NCBI RefSeq assembly: GCF_003049575.1
Contig: NZ_PYWI01000014.1
Coordinates: forward strand, 1 to 64,000
Direction of reading: 5' to 3'
Length of the DNA: 64,000 nucleotides
From: Lysinibacillus parviboronicapiens
GTDB taxonomy: Bacteria > Bacillota > Bacilli > Bacillales_A > Planococcaceae
Shown: positions 26,508-35,908 of the stretch, piece by piece
Numbering within the stretch: position 1 is the first letter of the stretch
How the letters are laid out: each line of letters starts with the position of its first letter
Made by a program: the position numbers and the translations under genes
The notes under the pieces: model-generated
Seen by the model: the letters and a program-made list of their open reading frames with translations, nothing else
Told to the model about the DNA's origin: nothing
Database searches by the model: none

Positions 26508-27674
26508 TTGTCATTACCTATTAACTATTTAGAATTTAATAATCCTATCCATATCGTTTGGAGAAAAGGTACGCCCAACGATCCTTTTATCGATAGACTT
26601 GATATTGCACGAGTAGTAAATCAACGGGTATTCTTATTAGAAATTCCTGACGAGATGTTTAAAGTACGTATTGCAGGCATGTTTGAGATAAACTACGAAG
26701 CCTTTATAAAACACAACCTCGATAAAAATGAATTTTATGTTGACTATACGAACGGCTTTGTTTATGTCCATGAATCAAAAGAAGCGGAGACCCTTTCCAT
26801 TATATATAAAGGAAGAGGCCTTATCCTCTACCCTTCTACTCGTATCATTCATTATGATGGGACAACCGCTACTGAATCATTGCATGAAATCATTGAAAAA
26901 AGTAAAGCGCAAGTACAAGAATTAATAGATCGAACAGACACTTATGAAGAGTACTTAAACCGTCTTGTCATCGCTATTAACAATTCCAATAACGCCACAG
27001 ACCAGGCTTTAATTGCAACACAGCAAGCAAAAGATGCTACCGAATTAGTAAAAGACGCGTATGAAACAACTGTTCTAATTTATCAGCCTTTTGTCAATAC
27101 ATATAACGATATTGCGAAAAAGTTCCCTTACCCGGAAGTTGGATGGACTACTCAGGTTTTTGATACAGGCATCCGCTATAGATGGAACGGAAAAGACTGG
27201 GTTCCTATCGATGCATTAGGGGGCAACATTCCTCTAGCAAGTGAGCTTTTAAACGGATTAATGAGCAAAGAGCATTATATGAAACTTAAAGGCATTACTG
27301 AATTTGTTAATGAGAAAACAATTGTATTCATCATTCCAAAAGATATCTTAGAAGGCGTTCAAGATCCTCATGTTGTCTTTGATTACGAAGGTGAAATTGT
27401 AGAAGTAAAAGCCTCTGTCACATCAAAAGGCGCTCAACCAACTCCCGTTAAAATTCAAAAATCTGCCAATTTTACGGATTGGCATGATATCACGGATAAC
27501 CCAGTTGTGATTGGCGAAAACCACTATCTTGATGATAAAACACACGCTTTAACAGAACGTAATGTGAAAAAAGGTGATATTTTCAGATTAACTATCCCCT
27601 CTTTTTCTGTCGATGCACAAAACTTATCGGTCAATGTAAAAATAGTGTTAAACGACTCTCTAAATCTTCATTGA
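26508..27674 (+). CDS. Baseplate/fibre protein (BppU-like N-terminus)
   Basis: 388 residues. An N-terminal beta domain (to about 120), a helical linker rich in Ala/Gln (about 125-190), then WTTQVFDTGIRYRWNGKDW and the common phage-fibre motif LLNGLMSKEHYMKLKGI, followed by a beta-sandwich C-terminus. Motifs of this type join tail fibres to receptor-binding domains. It starts at TTG 26508 behind GAAGGTGA. A strong terminator follows, so this may be the end of the main tail transcript. Confidence 0.6.
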   Translation: MSLPINYLEFNNPIHIVWRKGTPNDPFIDRLDIARVVNQRVFLLEIPDEMFKVRIAGMFEINYEAFIKHNLDKNEFYVDYTNGFVYVHESKEAETLSIIYKGRGLILYPSTRIIHYDGTTATESLHEIIEKSKAQVQELIDRTDTYEEYLNRLVIAINNSNNATDQALIATQQAKDATELVKDAYETTVLIYQPFVNTYNDIAKKFPYPEVGWTTQVFDTGIRYRWNGKDWVPIDALGGNIPLASELLNGLMSKEHYMKLKGITEFVNEKTIVFIIPKDILEGVQDPHVVFDYEGEIVEVKASVTSKGAQPTPVKIQKSANFTDWHDITDNPVVIGENHYLDDKTHALTERNVKKGDIFRLTIPSFSVDAQNLSVNVKIVLNDSLNLH

Positions 27675-27690
27675 TTCGGAGAGTTTTTTA
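27655..27690 (+). terminator. Terminator after the baseplate gene
   Basis: ACTCTC (27655-27660) pairs with GAGAGT (27679-27684) around an 18-base loop that includes the stop codon, followed by a run of six T (27684-27689). Confidence 0.75.
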
Positions 27691-27730
27691 TTATAAAAAA
27701 TTAAATTAACTAGAAAGAAGGAATTTTATA

Positions 27731-28474
27731 ATGACAAACCCACCTGTAGTATCATGGTATGAAGGTACAAACGAACTGGCAAGCAAAGTAAACAACACAG
27801 TAAACTATGGTACTGTTGACGCAGATTCAGAGTCCCCACATAAAACATTTTATATTTGGAATAATAGAGAGGGTAAATCTGATTGTTCAAAAATGGAAGA
27901 AGTGACATTTACAACTCGCGACCGAGAAGGTGGTCCTGGGGATTCAGTTGGTAAAGTTGTTGAAGCTGTACGTGATAACTGGTTCCATGTACGAGTTGAC
28001 ACTTTAAATGAAACTAAATTTACGCCTGTAGGTAAAGGTGGGACTGCGAATCCATTAGGTACTAAAGATTTAGGTACAAATGGTACTACAACTAACAAAA
28101 ACGCTAAAAATGCTTCTGTGTGGTCAAACAACACGATTTTAGTTTTAGATACTTATATACAACCTACAGTAGCAAATGGTTTTATCTATAAAGTAGTTAA
28201 AGCTGGTACAACAGATGTAACAGAACCCTCATGGGCAAAAGTGGAAGGCAATTTAGTACCTGACAATGACATTGAGTATATGGCAATTAAAATTGATAAA
28301 ACACCTGCTGCTAAGGAAATATTAGGGTTGGCACATGACACATTAGATGATGGAAGCAATGCCGATTTTGCAGGCGGTAACTTTGTAAAAGTTACTGTCT
28401 ATGCAGATGTACCAATTACAGCAAGCGCAGGTAAAAACCTATTAATGCAACGTGTTTCTTACCGTTATGTGTAA
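27731..28474 (+). CDS. Putative tail/adhesion protein (247 aa)
   Basis: Function not certain. The first half (VSWYEGTNELASK, then YGTVDADSESPHKTFYIWNNREGKSDCSKMEEVTFTTRD) has the beta-sandwich pattern seen in phage tail-fibre or surface proteins. The gene stands between two terminators and has its own RBS (AGAAAGAAGG), so it may be transcribed separately. Possibly an accessory decoration or fibre subunit. Confidence 0.5.
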   Translation: MTNPPVVSWYEGTNELASKVNNTVNYGTVDADSESPHKTFYIWNNREGKSDCSKMEEVTFTTRDREGGPGDSVGKVVEAVRDNWFHVRVDTLNETKFTPVGKGGTANPLGTKDLGTNGTTTNKNAKNASVWSNNTILVLDTYIQPTVANGFIYKVVKAGTTDVTEPSWAKVEGNLVPDNDIEYMAIKIDKTPAAKEILGLAHDTLDDGSNADFAGGNFVKVTVYADVPITASAGKNLLMQRVSYRYV

Positions 28475-28516
28475 AAGCAACATAATGATATTTAAGAAAT
28501 AAAATAGTAATTTTAC

Positions 28517-28550
28517 AGGGTAAGGGAGCTTTCTCCCCTACCCTATTTTT
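28517..28550 (+). terminator. Terminator after the 247-residue gene
   Basis: AGGGTAAGGGAG pairs with CTCCCCTACCCT around CTTT, followed by ATTTTTAT. Confidence 0.9.
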
Positions 28551-28600
28551 ATAGATTGATTAAAAGAAAAACTTCAATGCAATGAAGGAGATTGATAAAA

Positions 28601-29200
28601 ATGCTATTCGCAAACGCAGGAAACAATCAAGCATATGGTATTCCTTTCAATTGGAATGCTGATTATGCAAATGGAAAAAATTACGCTGAGTATGACCTAC
28701 TTACGCATAAAAAAAATGATTTTTACTTAATTCAGAAAAATCAGGTCATTCGTTTTGGTTTGTTTGGTCAAGGAATGAAACTTTACTTCGAAATGTCTGA
28801 TGGTTCTTTCAACCTAAACGGTAGAAGAATTGAAATCGAGTACATTGATGAAATAGCAGAAGTATATCACTTAACAACAAACTTCGCAGACAAAGACCTT
28901 ATCACATATAAAGAAGCTTACGCTGATTACAACAACGTTCAAGGTATTCAGCAATCAAACTTAAAGTCAATTAATTTTGGCTACAAAACAAATTACGAAA
29001 AAGAAGGAGTTCAATTATTCTTTCAGCCTATTGTTTCACTTCCTTTAGACAATGAAAGTCCTTTTGTTGAAGTTAAATTGACTTCCAATAAATCAATGAA
29101 TGGTCATTTGGTATTTAAGTCAAGAGGAATTGAAGTAGAACGCTTCTACGCCCCTTTAGAAGCCAATAGAGCAGGTCAGATGAATTGGACTATCAAATAA
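28601..29200 (+). CDS. Tail fibre/baseplate protein of unknown family (199 aa)
   Basis: Not recognised. It is beta-rich with many Asn, Tyr and Phe, no signal peptide and no membrane segment. It opens the block of receptor-binding genes that runs to 35877. ATG 28601 is ten bases after GAAGGAG; an upstream TTG at 28592 is less likely. A BppU-like N-terminal domain is possible, judging from its position before the discoidin-type proteins. Confidence 0.5.
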   Translation: MLFANAGNNQAYGIPFNWNADYANGKNYAEYDLLTHKKNDFYLIQKNQVIRFGLFGQGMKLYFEMSDGSFNLNGRRIEIEYIDEIAEVYHLTTNFADKDLITYKEAYADYNNVQGIQQSNLKSINFGYKTNYEKEGVQLFFQPIVSLPLDNESPFVEVKLTSNKSMNGHLVFKSRGIEVERFYAPLEANRAGQMNWTIK

Positions 29201-29224
29201 TTAACTAGGCGAGGAAATGGTATT

Positions 29225-29557
29225 ATGAAAAGATTTTGGCTATATCTACCTGATAAAAATGATTCTTTAGAAATAACAACAGCTAACAACAAGATTTCTT
29301 TATTTGAGTCTTCAACTGAGAAAGCATACACAATAGACACAGGAAAATACTCAATTCAAATGCTAGTAGATAAACTTGTTAGCAAAGGCTTAGACGCTAA
29401 GATTGGAGAAATTAAATCATCTAAAAACTCAAAGTTCATTGTGTTGTTTTTAGATAATTCATTTACAAACGTAAGTGGTAGTTTTATTACTTTTATTGGT
29501 GGTATTGAGTCGATTGATACAGGAGATAGACAAGAAGGTAATATAACTCATATTTAA
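29225..29557 (+). CDS. Small protein of the receptor-binding block (110 aa)
   Basis: Not recognised. It is a compact alpha/beta protein beginning MKRFWLYLPDKND, with a stretch resembling a phage surface-protein domain (TIDTGKYSIQMLVDKLVSKGLDAKIGEI). It starts 24 bases after the previous gene and is followed after 23 bases by the first discoidin-type gene. Confidence 0.5.
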   Translation: MKRFWLYLPDKNDSLEITTANNKISLFESSTEKAYTIDTGKYSIQMLVDKLVSKGLDAKIGEIKSSKNSKFIVLFLDNSFTNVSGSFITFIGGIESIDTGDRQEGNITHI

Positions 29558-29580
29558 TAATAAGAAAGGAAAATGCTCAT

Positions 29581-30660
29581 ATGGCTCTTATAGGCGGTAA
29601 TTTAGAAAAGAAAGAAATAGGATTACCTATTGGTGTCTCAGGAACACATGACAATACTGAAATTAACAAGACAACAGGATTTCTTCAACTAGTGGAAGTT
29701 GATATTGATGGTCAAGGAAACCCTATTTACACAGAAGAAGGTTCATGGACTTCTGATGTGATTGATTTAGGAGATATTTTTCAGGACTTCGAAAAAATAT
29801 TCACAACTAATACAAACAATGGCGCAAGCTCATTCGCAGTATTAACAAGAGTTTCAGACAATGGTAGAGATTGGTCTGATTGGATTGCGATTGCGGAAGA
29901 TGGGGCAATTCAGTCTGACACTAAGCAGTACATTCAAGTAAGAATAGATTTATTTGCAGGGTTTGTTACGGATGTTTTTACTATAGCGAACAGTGATTTC
30001 AATACGAATGAATTTATTGAAGAAAAAGAAGTTAAAGCAGGTAGTTATATTGTCCCTAGATTAACATCAAATACATCTTCCTCAGAAGGTTTTGCTTTTG
30101 CAGAAACAGAGTATAGTAGTAGTTATTCAGCTTGGTATGCTTTTGATAAAGCAGACAAAGCAGAAGGTTATCTTTCTAGAAATGGTTTTCTAACAGGTTT
30201 TGTAGGATTCTATTTTAACAATCCTGTTAGAGTTAGCAAATATAAGGTAAGAAGCGCAGGTGGTACTAGTGGTCAGCTATCAGGTATGGTTAAGTCATGG
30301 GTTCTTCAAGGAAGCTTAGATACTACAAATGGTACTAATGGAACGTGGGTAGACTTAGGTACTCAAACTAAGCAATCATGGACAGCAAGTTATCAAGACA
30401 AAGAATACTCTATTTTAAACAATGATACTTATAAAGCATATAGACTTAAATTTTCTGAAAACAATGGACATGCTTCATACGCAGGCTTAGGAGAATTAGA
30501 TTTCTATGAAGAAGGTACAACATCTTTAAGTCTCAAACGTGATTATACTTATGACAAGGAATTAGATTCAACTTGGTCAGACATAGGTAGCTTACACAGA
30601 AAGAAAATCACTCGTGATGATTGGGTAAGAATTGATAGATTGGAGGTAGTGGAAGAGTGA
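29581..30660 (+). CDS. Tail receptor-binding protein with F5/8 type C (discoidin) domain, copy 1
   Basis: 359 residues. The N-terminal half (about 1-150) is a beta-sandwich with WTSDVIDLGDIFQDFEKIF and VSDNGRDWSDWIAI. A discoidin-like domain follows (about 155-320): YSAWYAFDKADKAEG, VSKYKVRSAGG, VKSWVLQGSLD, YKAYRLKFSENNGHASYAGLGELDFYEE. Discoidin domains bind glycans or surface polymers. The stop overlaps the next GTG by four bases, so translation is coupled. Confidence 0.75.
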   Translation: MALIGGNLEKKEIGLPIGVSGTHDNTEINKTTGFLQLVEVDIDGQGNPIYTEEGSWTSDVIDLGDIFQDFEKIFTTNTNNGASSFAVLTRVSDNGRDWSDWIAIAEDGAIQSDTKQYIQVRIDLFAGFVTDVFTIANSDFNTNEFIEEKEVKAGSYIVPRLTSNTSSSEGFAFAETEYSSSYSAWYAFDKADKAEGYLSRNGFLTGFVGFYFNNPVRVSKYKVRSAGGTSGQLSGMVKSWVLQGSLDTTNGTNGTWVDLGTQTKQSWTASYQDKEYSILNNDTYKAYRLKFSENNGHASYAGLGELDFYEEGTTSLSLKRDYTYDKELDSTWSDIGSLHRKKITRDDWVRIDRLEVVEE

Positions 30661-31799
30661 CAGAATTATATAGTATATTAACACAGCCTGAGGAAAAATG
30701 GACAAGATATGACTATAAAAACAGTATTTTTACTTATAGGGGAACAACCTCTGATTATGGCAATTGTATTGGATTATTAAGTGCAAGTGCTACTATAACT
30801 TTTTCTTTTGTTGGCAGTGCTATTAGAATTATTGCAGGGACAAGAGATAATTTTAGAGCTACAAATGTAAAAATAAAAATAGATGGTGGAATGGAAGAAT
30901 CAATTACAACACTAAGAGGTACAGGAGATATTGGATATGTTTTAGTTTATGAAAAGCAAATGGACTATGGAAATCACAATGCAACTATAACAGTTTATGA
31001 TGGTGCTAGTAGTAGGGCGTTTGTTTTTTATGGTATAGATACTTATGAAATTGAAAATAAAACTCTTATTTTACATGATGGTGAGTATAAACGATACATC
31101 GAAGGTAAAGATGCTGTTTCTGGTACAAATTTAATACCAGTAATGATTAATGACACTAATCCAGTACCATATGTATCAAGTTGTAAGGATTCTTATGGAG
31201 GTTTTTTCTCTTTCAATGCATTCAATAGAATACTAAATGGTGCAAGCAGATGGATTGCTAACTCTTCTAGTGATACATGGATTAAGATTGACTTGTCATC
31301 TCCAAGAAAAGCTTACACATATCAGTTGACATCTGGACATATAACTCAGCAAATAAAGTCGTGGATTTTACAAGGAAGTAATGATGATAATCTATGGATA
31401 GACCTAGATGAAGTAAACGAACATCCATTAGCAATTGACTCCTATGAAAAATTCACAATAGACAATCCAGATAACTACAGATATTATAGAATATTTGTAA
31501 AGGCTACAGTTAGTGGATTTGCTTCTCTAAGTGGATTTACTTTATTAACTCAAGATATTCCAGAGGTAAAAGAAAAATGGGAAGATGTAACAAACACAAT
31601 TCCGACCAAAGATGAGTTCGTTACTAAAGGTATGGATTCACTATCTATACTTGACCGTACAGTCGCAGAATTAGAATCTTTGCCAATGGCAGAGAAAAGT
31701 GAGATTTTAGGGACAGGAGAAATTGGGAAAGTATTTAGTAAGACAATTGATTTAAAGAAATATTTTGATATTAGAAGTATAAAGATAGAGGTGAAATAA
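30657..31799 (+). CDS. Tail receptor-binding protein with discoidin domain, copy 2
   Basis: 380 residues. An N-terminal beta domain (about 25-125, FTYRGTTSDYGNCIG onward) of the sort that binds carbohydrate or mediates trimerisation precedes a discoidin-like domain (about 160-295: FNAFNRILNGASRWIAN, IKSWILQGSNDDNLW, YRYYRIFVKATVSGFASLSGFTL). It ends with a phage-fibre module (IPTKDEFVTKGMDSLSIL) and a C-terminus shared with the gene at 33087. GTG start overlaps the previous stop. Confidence 0.72.
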   Translation: MTELYSILTQPEEKWTRYDYKNSIFTYRGTTSDYGNCIGLLSASATITFSFVGSAIRIIAGTRDNFRATNVKIKIDGGMEESITTLRGTGDIGYVLVYEKQMDYGNHNATITVYDGASSRAFVFYGIDTYEIENKTLILHDGEYKRYIEGKDAVSGTNLIPVMINDTNPVPYVSSCKDSYGGFFSFNAFNRILNGASRWIANSSSDTWIKIDLSSPRKAYTYQLTSGHITQQIKSWILQGSNDDNLWIDLDEVNEHPLAIDSYEKFTIDNPDNYRYYRIFVKATVSGFASLSGFTLLTQDIPEVKEKWEDVTNTIPTKDEFVTKGMDSLSILDRTVAELESLPMAEKSEILGTGEIGKVFSKTIDLKKYFDIRSIKIEVK

Positions 31800-31800
31800 T

Positions 31801-33036
31801 ATGGCAGTATCTATAATAAACAGCAGATGGATTGCTTCTAATGACTACACAGTGGCAAATGGAGTATTGCGTTCTGATAGCACAATAGATTATCGCTCTC
31901 TCGGAGATGGTAAATTTTATTTTGAAATAATAAATGGTTCAGGAAGTTCTAATAGATGGATAGGACTCACTGATAAAGACAATCCTCCTTGGAACGCTCC
32001 TGCGTCAATGCTTGGAACTATGATTGCGATATGGCAACCAGTAGCCAATGCTGTCTACGGTGTTCATCTAGACTTAACATCTGCAACTCAAGGTAAACTT
32101 AGATGGAATGTAAACGGTGGAAATTTTTCTAATTGGGCTGATATAAAAGACCATCCTCAAAACATTATAACAAAGATTAAGCCAGTCATAGGTAGTGCCG
32201 CAAGTGCTAATCCTAATGTCTCTACTTTTATCAATGCAGGTCAAGCACCATTCCTTAATAGTGCTGACAAATTGCTAGAGGATAGTGAATTCGAAGGAAC
32301 ACACTTCTTTGATGGAAGTGGTTCTTTTGCAACGAGTAAAACATTACTCTCTGCCAAAGGAAAATATTATTCAGTATCAAATATCGACACTTGGTATGAA
32401 ACAAATATGACATCTGACACCTCCCCCTCTCCATTAATGGCTAGTGCAAGTAGAATTTATAATACTTCATATCCTGCTTGGAAAGCATTTGATAATGACC
32501 TCACGACATCTTGGCTTTCATTAGGTAGCGCAAATGAATGGCTTACTATAGACTTAGGTGAGAAGAAACTAATTGATTCTATTAGTATTCAAGGAGTATC
32601 ATCTGCTATTACTACCTCTTATGTAATTACAGCCAATCCAAAAAATATGAGACTTCAAGGTTCTAATGATAATGCTATTTGGAATGACTTACATGTTACT
32701 ACTAATTTATCTTGGACAAAAGAAGAAATAAAAATATTTTCTTTTTCACTTAGAAAATATCAATATATTAGAATTTTCATAGAAACTAATAATGGTGCGC
32801 CCTATATAGGAATTAGTGAAGTTAGAGTAGGATATAGTGGTAATGGCATGGTAGCCTATGAAATACCCTCTCTCTCTAAACAAAACTTTATAAATTACGG
32901 TAAATCGTTATTTTCAGATATGAATCAACCAATAGCTACTAAAAACTACATTTTACAAGATACTGTTAGTGAAAATGCAGAAGGTCTTTGGACTACAAAA
33001 ATAAATAGAAAACCTCTTAGCATTAAGTTTAATTAG
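31801..33036 (+). CDS. Tail receptor-binding protein with SPRY-like and discoidin domains
   Basis: 411 residues. The first 165 look like a SPRY/concanavalin-like domain (LGDGKFYFEIINGSGSSNRWIGLTD, KPVIGSAASANPNVSTFINA). A discoidin domain follows (about 200-350): YPAWKAFDNDLTTSWLS, EWLTIDLGEKKLIDSI, NMRLQGSNDNAIWND, YQYIRIFIETNNGAPYIGISEVRV. The pairing of two glycan- or protein-binding folds suggests a bivalent adhesin. GAGGTGAAATAAT precedes the ATG, identical to the leader of the gene at 33835. Confidence 0.72.
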   Translation: MAVSIINSRWIASNDYTVANGVLRSDSTIDYRSLGDGKFYFEIINGSGSSNRWIGLTDKDNPPWNAPASMLGTMIAIWQPVANAVYGVHLDLTSATQGKLRWNVNGGNFSNWADIKDHPQNIITKIKPVIGSAASANPNVSTFINAGQAPFLNSADKLLEDSEFEGTHFFDGSGSFATSKTLLSAKGKYYSVSNIDTWYETNMTSDTSPSPLMASASRIYNTSYPAWKAFDNDLTTSWLSLGSANEWLTIDLGEKKLIDSISIQGVSSAITTSYVITANPKNMRLQGSNDNAIWNDLHVTTNLSWTKEEIKIFSFSLRKYQYIRIFIETNNGAPYIGISEVRVGYSGNGMVAYEIPSLSKQNFINYGKSLFSDMNQPIATKNYILQDTVSENAEGLWTTKINRKPLSIKFN

Positions 33037-33086
33037 ACTTAGTGCTTTTTGATTTTCTAAATTTAATAAAAGAAAGGAATGATTAA

Positions 33087-33833
33087 ATGAGTGTCTTAGT
33101 TTGGTATGAAACAAAAATGACAAGCAATACTGCTCCTTCCCCATTTGTGGCGAGTGCTAGTAGTATTTTTTCAACTACGTATGATGCTTGGAAAGCATTT
33201 AATGGAACTAACTCAAGTTCTACTGATGTTTGGTCTACAAAAGAAAATGTACCTACAGGATGGCTACAATTAGATTTAGGTGAACAAAAATATGTTAATA
33301 AAATGGTACTTACTTCAAGAAATGATTCAGCCACAGGTGCAACTTCACCACCAAAAGATTTTAAAATTTTAGCTTCTAATGATGGCACTAACTTTGATAT
33401 TATTGCTGAATTTTCTAACCAAACAAATTGGTCGCCTAATGAAAAAAGAGAGCTCGATATAAGTAATAATAAAAAATATAAAATTTACAGAATCGAAATC
33501 TTAACAAACAATGGGTATACTCATACAGGAATAGGGCAATTGCTATTTGGATTTGACAACAGAAATTCATCTATCTTAAAAAATTCAACAACTCAAAAAC
33601 ACTACTCTCTCGACAATAAAACTCTAATTCATCTCCCATCTTCTTCTGATAAAAACATGATTTTACATGGAATTGAGCAAGGTAAAGAGATTCAATTAGA
33701 TGTACCTTTTGACAAGAAACTCTACCCTTCTAATGAGGAAAAAACATTGGGAACAGGAAAAGTCTTCGAAGTTAAAATAGGTGGAAAAGAAAAAAATAAG
33801 ACAACAAATACATTTATAAGAGAGGTGAAATAA
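33087..33833 (+). CDS. Tail receptor-binding protein with discoidin domain, copy 4
   Basis: 248 residues. The discoidin domain starts almost at the N-terminus (about 10-155): FSTTYDAWKAFNGTNSS, GWLQLDLGEQKYVNKMVL, DFKILASNDGTNFDII, YKIYRIEILTNNGYTHTGIGQLLFG. The opening WYETKMTSNTAPSPFVASAS is nearly the same as the domain start inside the preceding gene (WYETNMTSDTSPSPLMASAS), which points to duplication. The C-terminus (LGTGKVFEVKIGG and REVK) matches the end of the gene at 30657. Confidence 0.75.
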   Translation: MSVLVWYETKMTSNTAPSPFVASASSIFSTTYDAWKAFNGTNSSSTDVWSTKENVPTGWLQLDLGEQKYVNKMVLTSRNDSATGATSPPKDFKILASNDGTNFDIIAEFSNQTNWSPNEKRELDISNNKKYKIYRIEILTNNGYTHTGIGQLLFGFDNRNSSILKNSTTQKHYSLDNKTLIHLPSSSDKNMILHGIEQGKEIQLDVPFDKKLYPSNEEKTLGTGKVFEVKIGGKEKNKTTNTFIREVK

Positions 33834-33834
33834 T

Positions 33835-35877
33835 ATGGAGTACAATAGTATTATACCTGCATTTCCTACTACCAACAGTCCAACTGCTTCGGGTGGGACA
33901 GTTGATGGTTTTAAGATTACAGTTTCAACAACTCAAATTCAAAACCCTAACAATGCTTTCGATAAAAACAATTCCACTACACCAAGAAGTAGTATTCTCC
34001 CTGTCGCAAACGAATATATTCAAATGACATTTCCAAAAGAGTATTTTTTAGCAAGATACACTATTAGAGTTGGCTATTCTTGGTCACATGGAGACTTGAA
34101 AACTTGGGAGTTTCAAGGGTTAGTTAATGGTACTTGGGTTGTCCTTCATGCAGGAAGTCATGGAGCTGTATTAGAAACACTTACATTTGACCTCACACCC
34201 ACTTGGGTAAGTGGGATTAGAATTGTACACAAGTCAAGACACCAAACTAATAGTTGGGGTGTAGCTGAATTAGAGGTTTTTGAGTTAGTATACTCTGAAA
34301 GAGTATTAGTCTTTCACGAAAATAACTATAAGACTTACAACACATCAACATCTTCATGGGAAGTTGTTTCGTCTACTTATCCAACAGAAGACCAATTTGT
34401 TAATCAAGGCATTGATGCTTATTTAGAGAAAAGCATCTCAGTAATAAATGAACTGGATGATGCAACAGTCTTATATTACACAGACAGTGGTTGCACATTT
34501 ATTGAATTAATTGATGAAGTAGAACCTTATTCAGTTTATGACTACATTGGTGAACTTCCTGAGGTTCTAGTGTACACAGAAACAACAGACGATATTATCG
34601 TATCAACAACTACTGAGCCATTTGATATTTATGATGAATTTGGCGACAATGTTGAGGTTCTTTATTACACAGATGATGAAGAAGTAAATGAAGCTGATTT
34701 AATTCTTGAAGCTAATTGGTCGCCTATAGATGAACTAGAAGGTGATTTTGAAGTTGTCACATGGACAGATGAAGCCCCTGAGGCTGCACAGAGAGTGCTT
34801 GAAATGACTGCTATACCAAAACCTCAGTTTATTAAACTAGTCAACCCTAAACGTGTCTATGGTGCTTTAGATGATGTTATCGTCAATGACATATCTCAAT
34901 CATATCGTGATGAAGCTCGCTACTTTGTTGGTGGAGAAACACCTGATAAATGGTATGTGTGGGATAAAAAACTAGAAAAGTTTGTTGTCTCTGATGCTTC
35001 TACGGAGCAAGCAATATCAGCTAATGGTATGAAACATACAGACCTAAATAACATCACCGATGCTCAGTGGCGTACATGGAAAGAAAAATACTTGAACATT
35101 GGTGTGTTCTTGAAAGACAACCCTCGTGACACAATTGTTTCTGTTGTGGAGAGTGTTTCATATGAAGATTATCTTCCTCGTGACACTACAACTATTTCAG
35201 ACACAAGCTTATACATCTTAAACACTACTGCTAAAATCGACATTTCATTTGACGCTAATATTCTTAAAGGTGTTTTAAGTGATGGTGATTTAACTCGTGT
35301 TCAATATCGTGTATTACTCAACAATGGTTACTACTACCCTACTGATGGAAGCTTTACTAAACTAGGTGAGTCACCTCAGAACATTGAGTTAGTAATCGGT
35401 AGTAAAGATATTAGAATTGATGATTGGAACACACTTAAAATAGAGTTTCAAGATTTCTTTGGAACTACAGATTATTGGTCAACTCAATTCATGGGAACAT
35501 ATTCAGGTCTTATGTTCAAAGATGTCTATGGGCAATACTTCTCTAGTGAGATTGGTGAAGTTCTACAGTATCTTGACTTCGGTGTTATTATCGCAGGTCA
35601 AACTACAATTGAGCATGAGGTTATTCTTAAAAACCAATATGGCTATGACGTTAAGAACATTCACTTATACGCTAACACATCTAATTTCCCTACAGGTATG
35701 AGCATTGAATTTAGTACAAGTTTATCTCCCTTCATGCCACAGCCTGATTTAAGACTAAGTGGTGTGCTTCAAAATAACGAAGAAATACCATTCTTCATTC
35801 GACTAAAATCTGAATTAGGTGCTACGCCTGACGCTAACGGTTCATTTGACATAATCGTGAGAGCAGACAAAGCCTAA
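33835..35877 (+). CDS. Large tail fibre/receptor-binding protein (680 aa)
   Basis: The N-terminal 150 residues are a discoidin-like domain (IQNPNNAFDKNNSTTPRSS, EYIQMTFPKEYFLARYTIR, GIRIVHKSRHQTNSWGVAELEVFE). Then comes a phage-fibre module (STYPTEDQFVNQGIDAYLEKSI), several short acidic repeats with YYTDSG, VYTETTDD, YYTDDEE and TWTDEAPEAA, and a beta-rich C-terminal half. It is the largest protein of this block. Its start shares the GAGGTGAAATAATATGG leader with the gene at 31801, again pointing to tandem duplication. Confidence 0.65.
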   Translation: MEYNSIIPAFPTTNSPTASGGTVDGFKITVSTTQIQNPNNAFDKNNSTTPRSSILPVANEYIQMTFPKEYFLARYTIRVGYSWSHGDLKTWEFQGLVNGTWVVLHAGSHGAVLETLTFDLTPTWVSGIRIVHKSRHQTNSWGVAELEVFELVYSERVLVFHENNYKTYNTSTSSWEVVSSTYPTEDQFVNQGIDAYLEKSISVINELDDATVLYYTDSGCTFIELIDEVEPYSVYDYIGELPEVLVYTETTDDIIVSTTTEPFDIYDEFGDNVEVLYYTDDEEVNEADLILEANWSPIDELEGDFEVVTWTDEAPEAAQRVLEMTAIPKPQFIKLVNPKRVYGALDDVIVNDISQSYRDEARYFVGGETPDKWYVWDKKLEKFVVSDASTEQAISANGMKHTDLNNITDAQWRTWKEKYLNIGVFLKDNPRDTIVSVVESVSYEDYLPRDTTTISDTSLYILNTTAKIDISFDANILKGVLSDGDLTRVQYRVLLNNGYYYPTDGSFTKLGESPQNIELVIGSKDIRIDDWNTLKIEFQDFFGTTDYWSTQFMGTYSGLMFKDVYGQYFSSEIGEVLQYLDFGVIIAGQTTIEHEVILKNQYGYDVKNIHLYANTSNFPTGMSIEFSTSLSPFMPQPDLRLSGVLQNNEEIPFFIRLKSELGATPDANGSFDIIVRADKA

Positions 35878-35908
35878 TCACAATACAATGTGATAAGGAA
35901 GTGAAATT

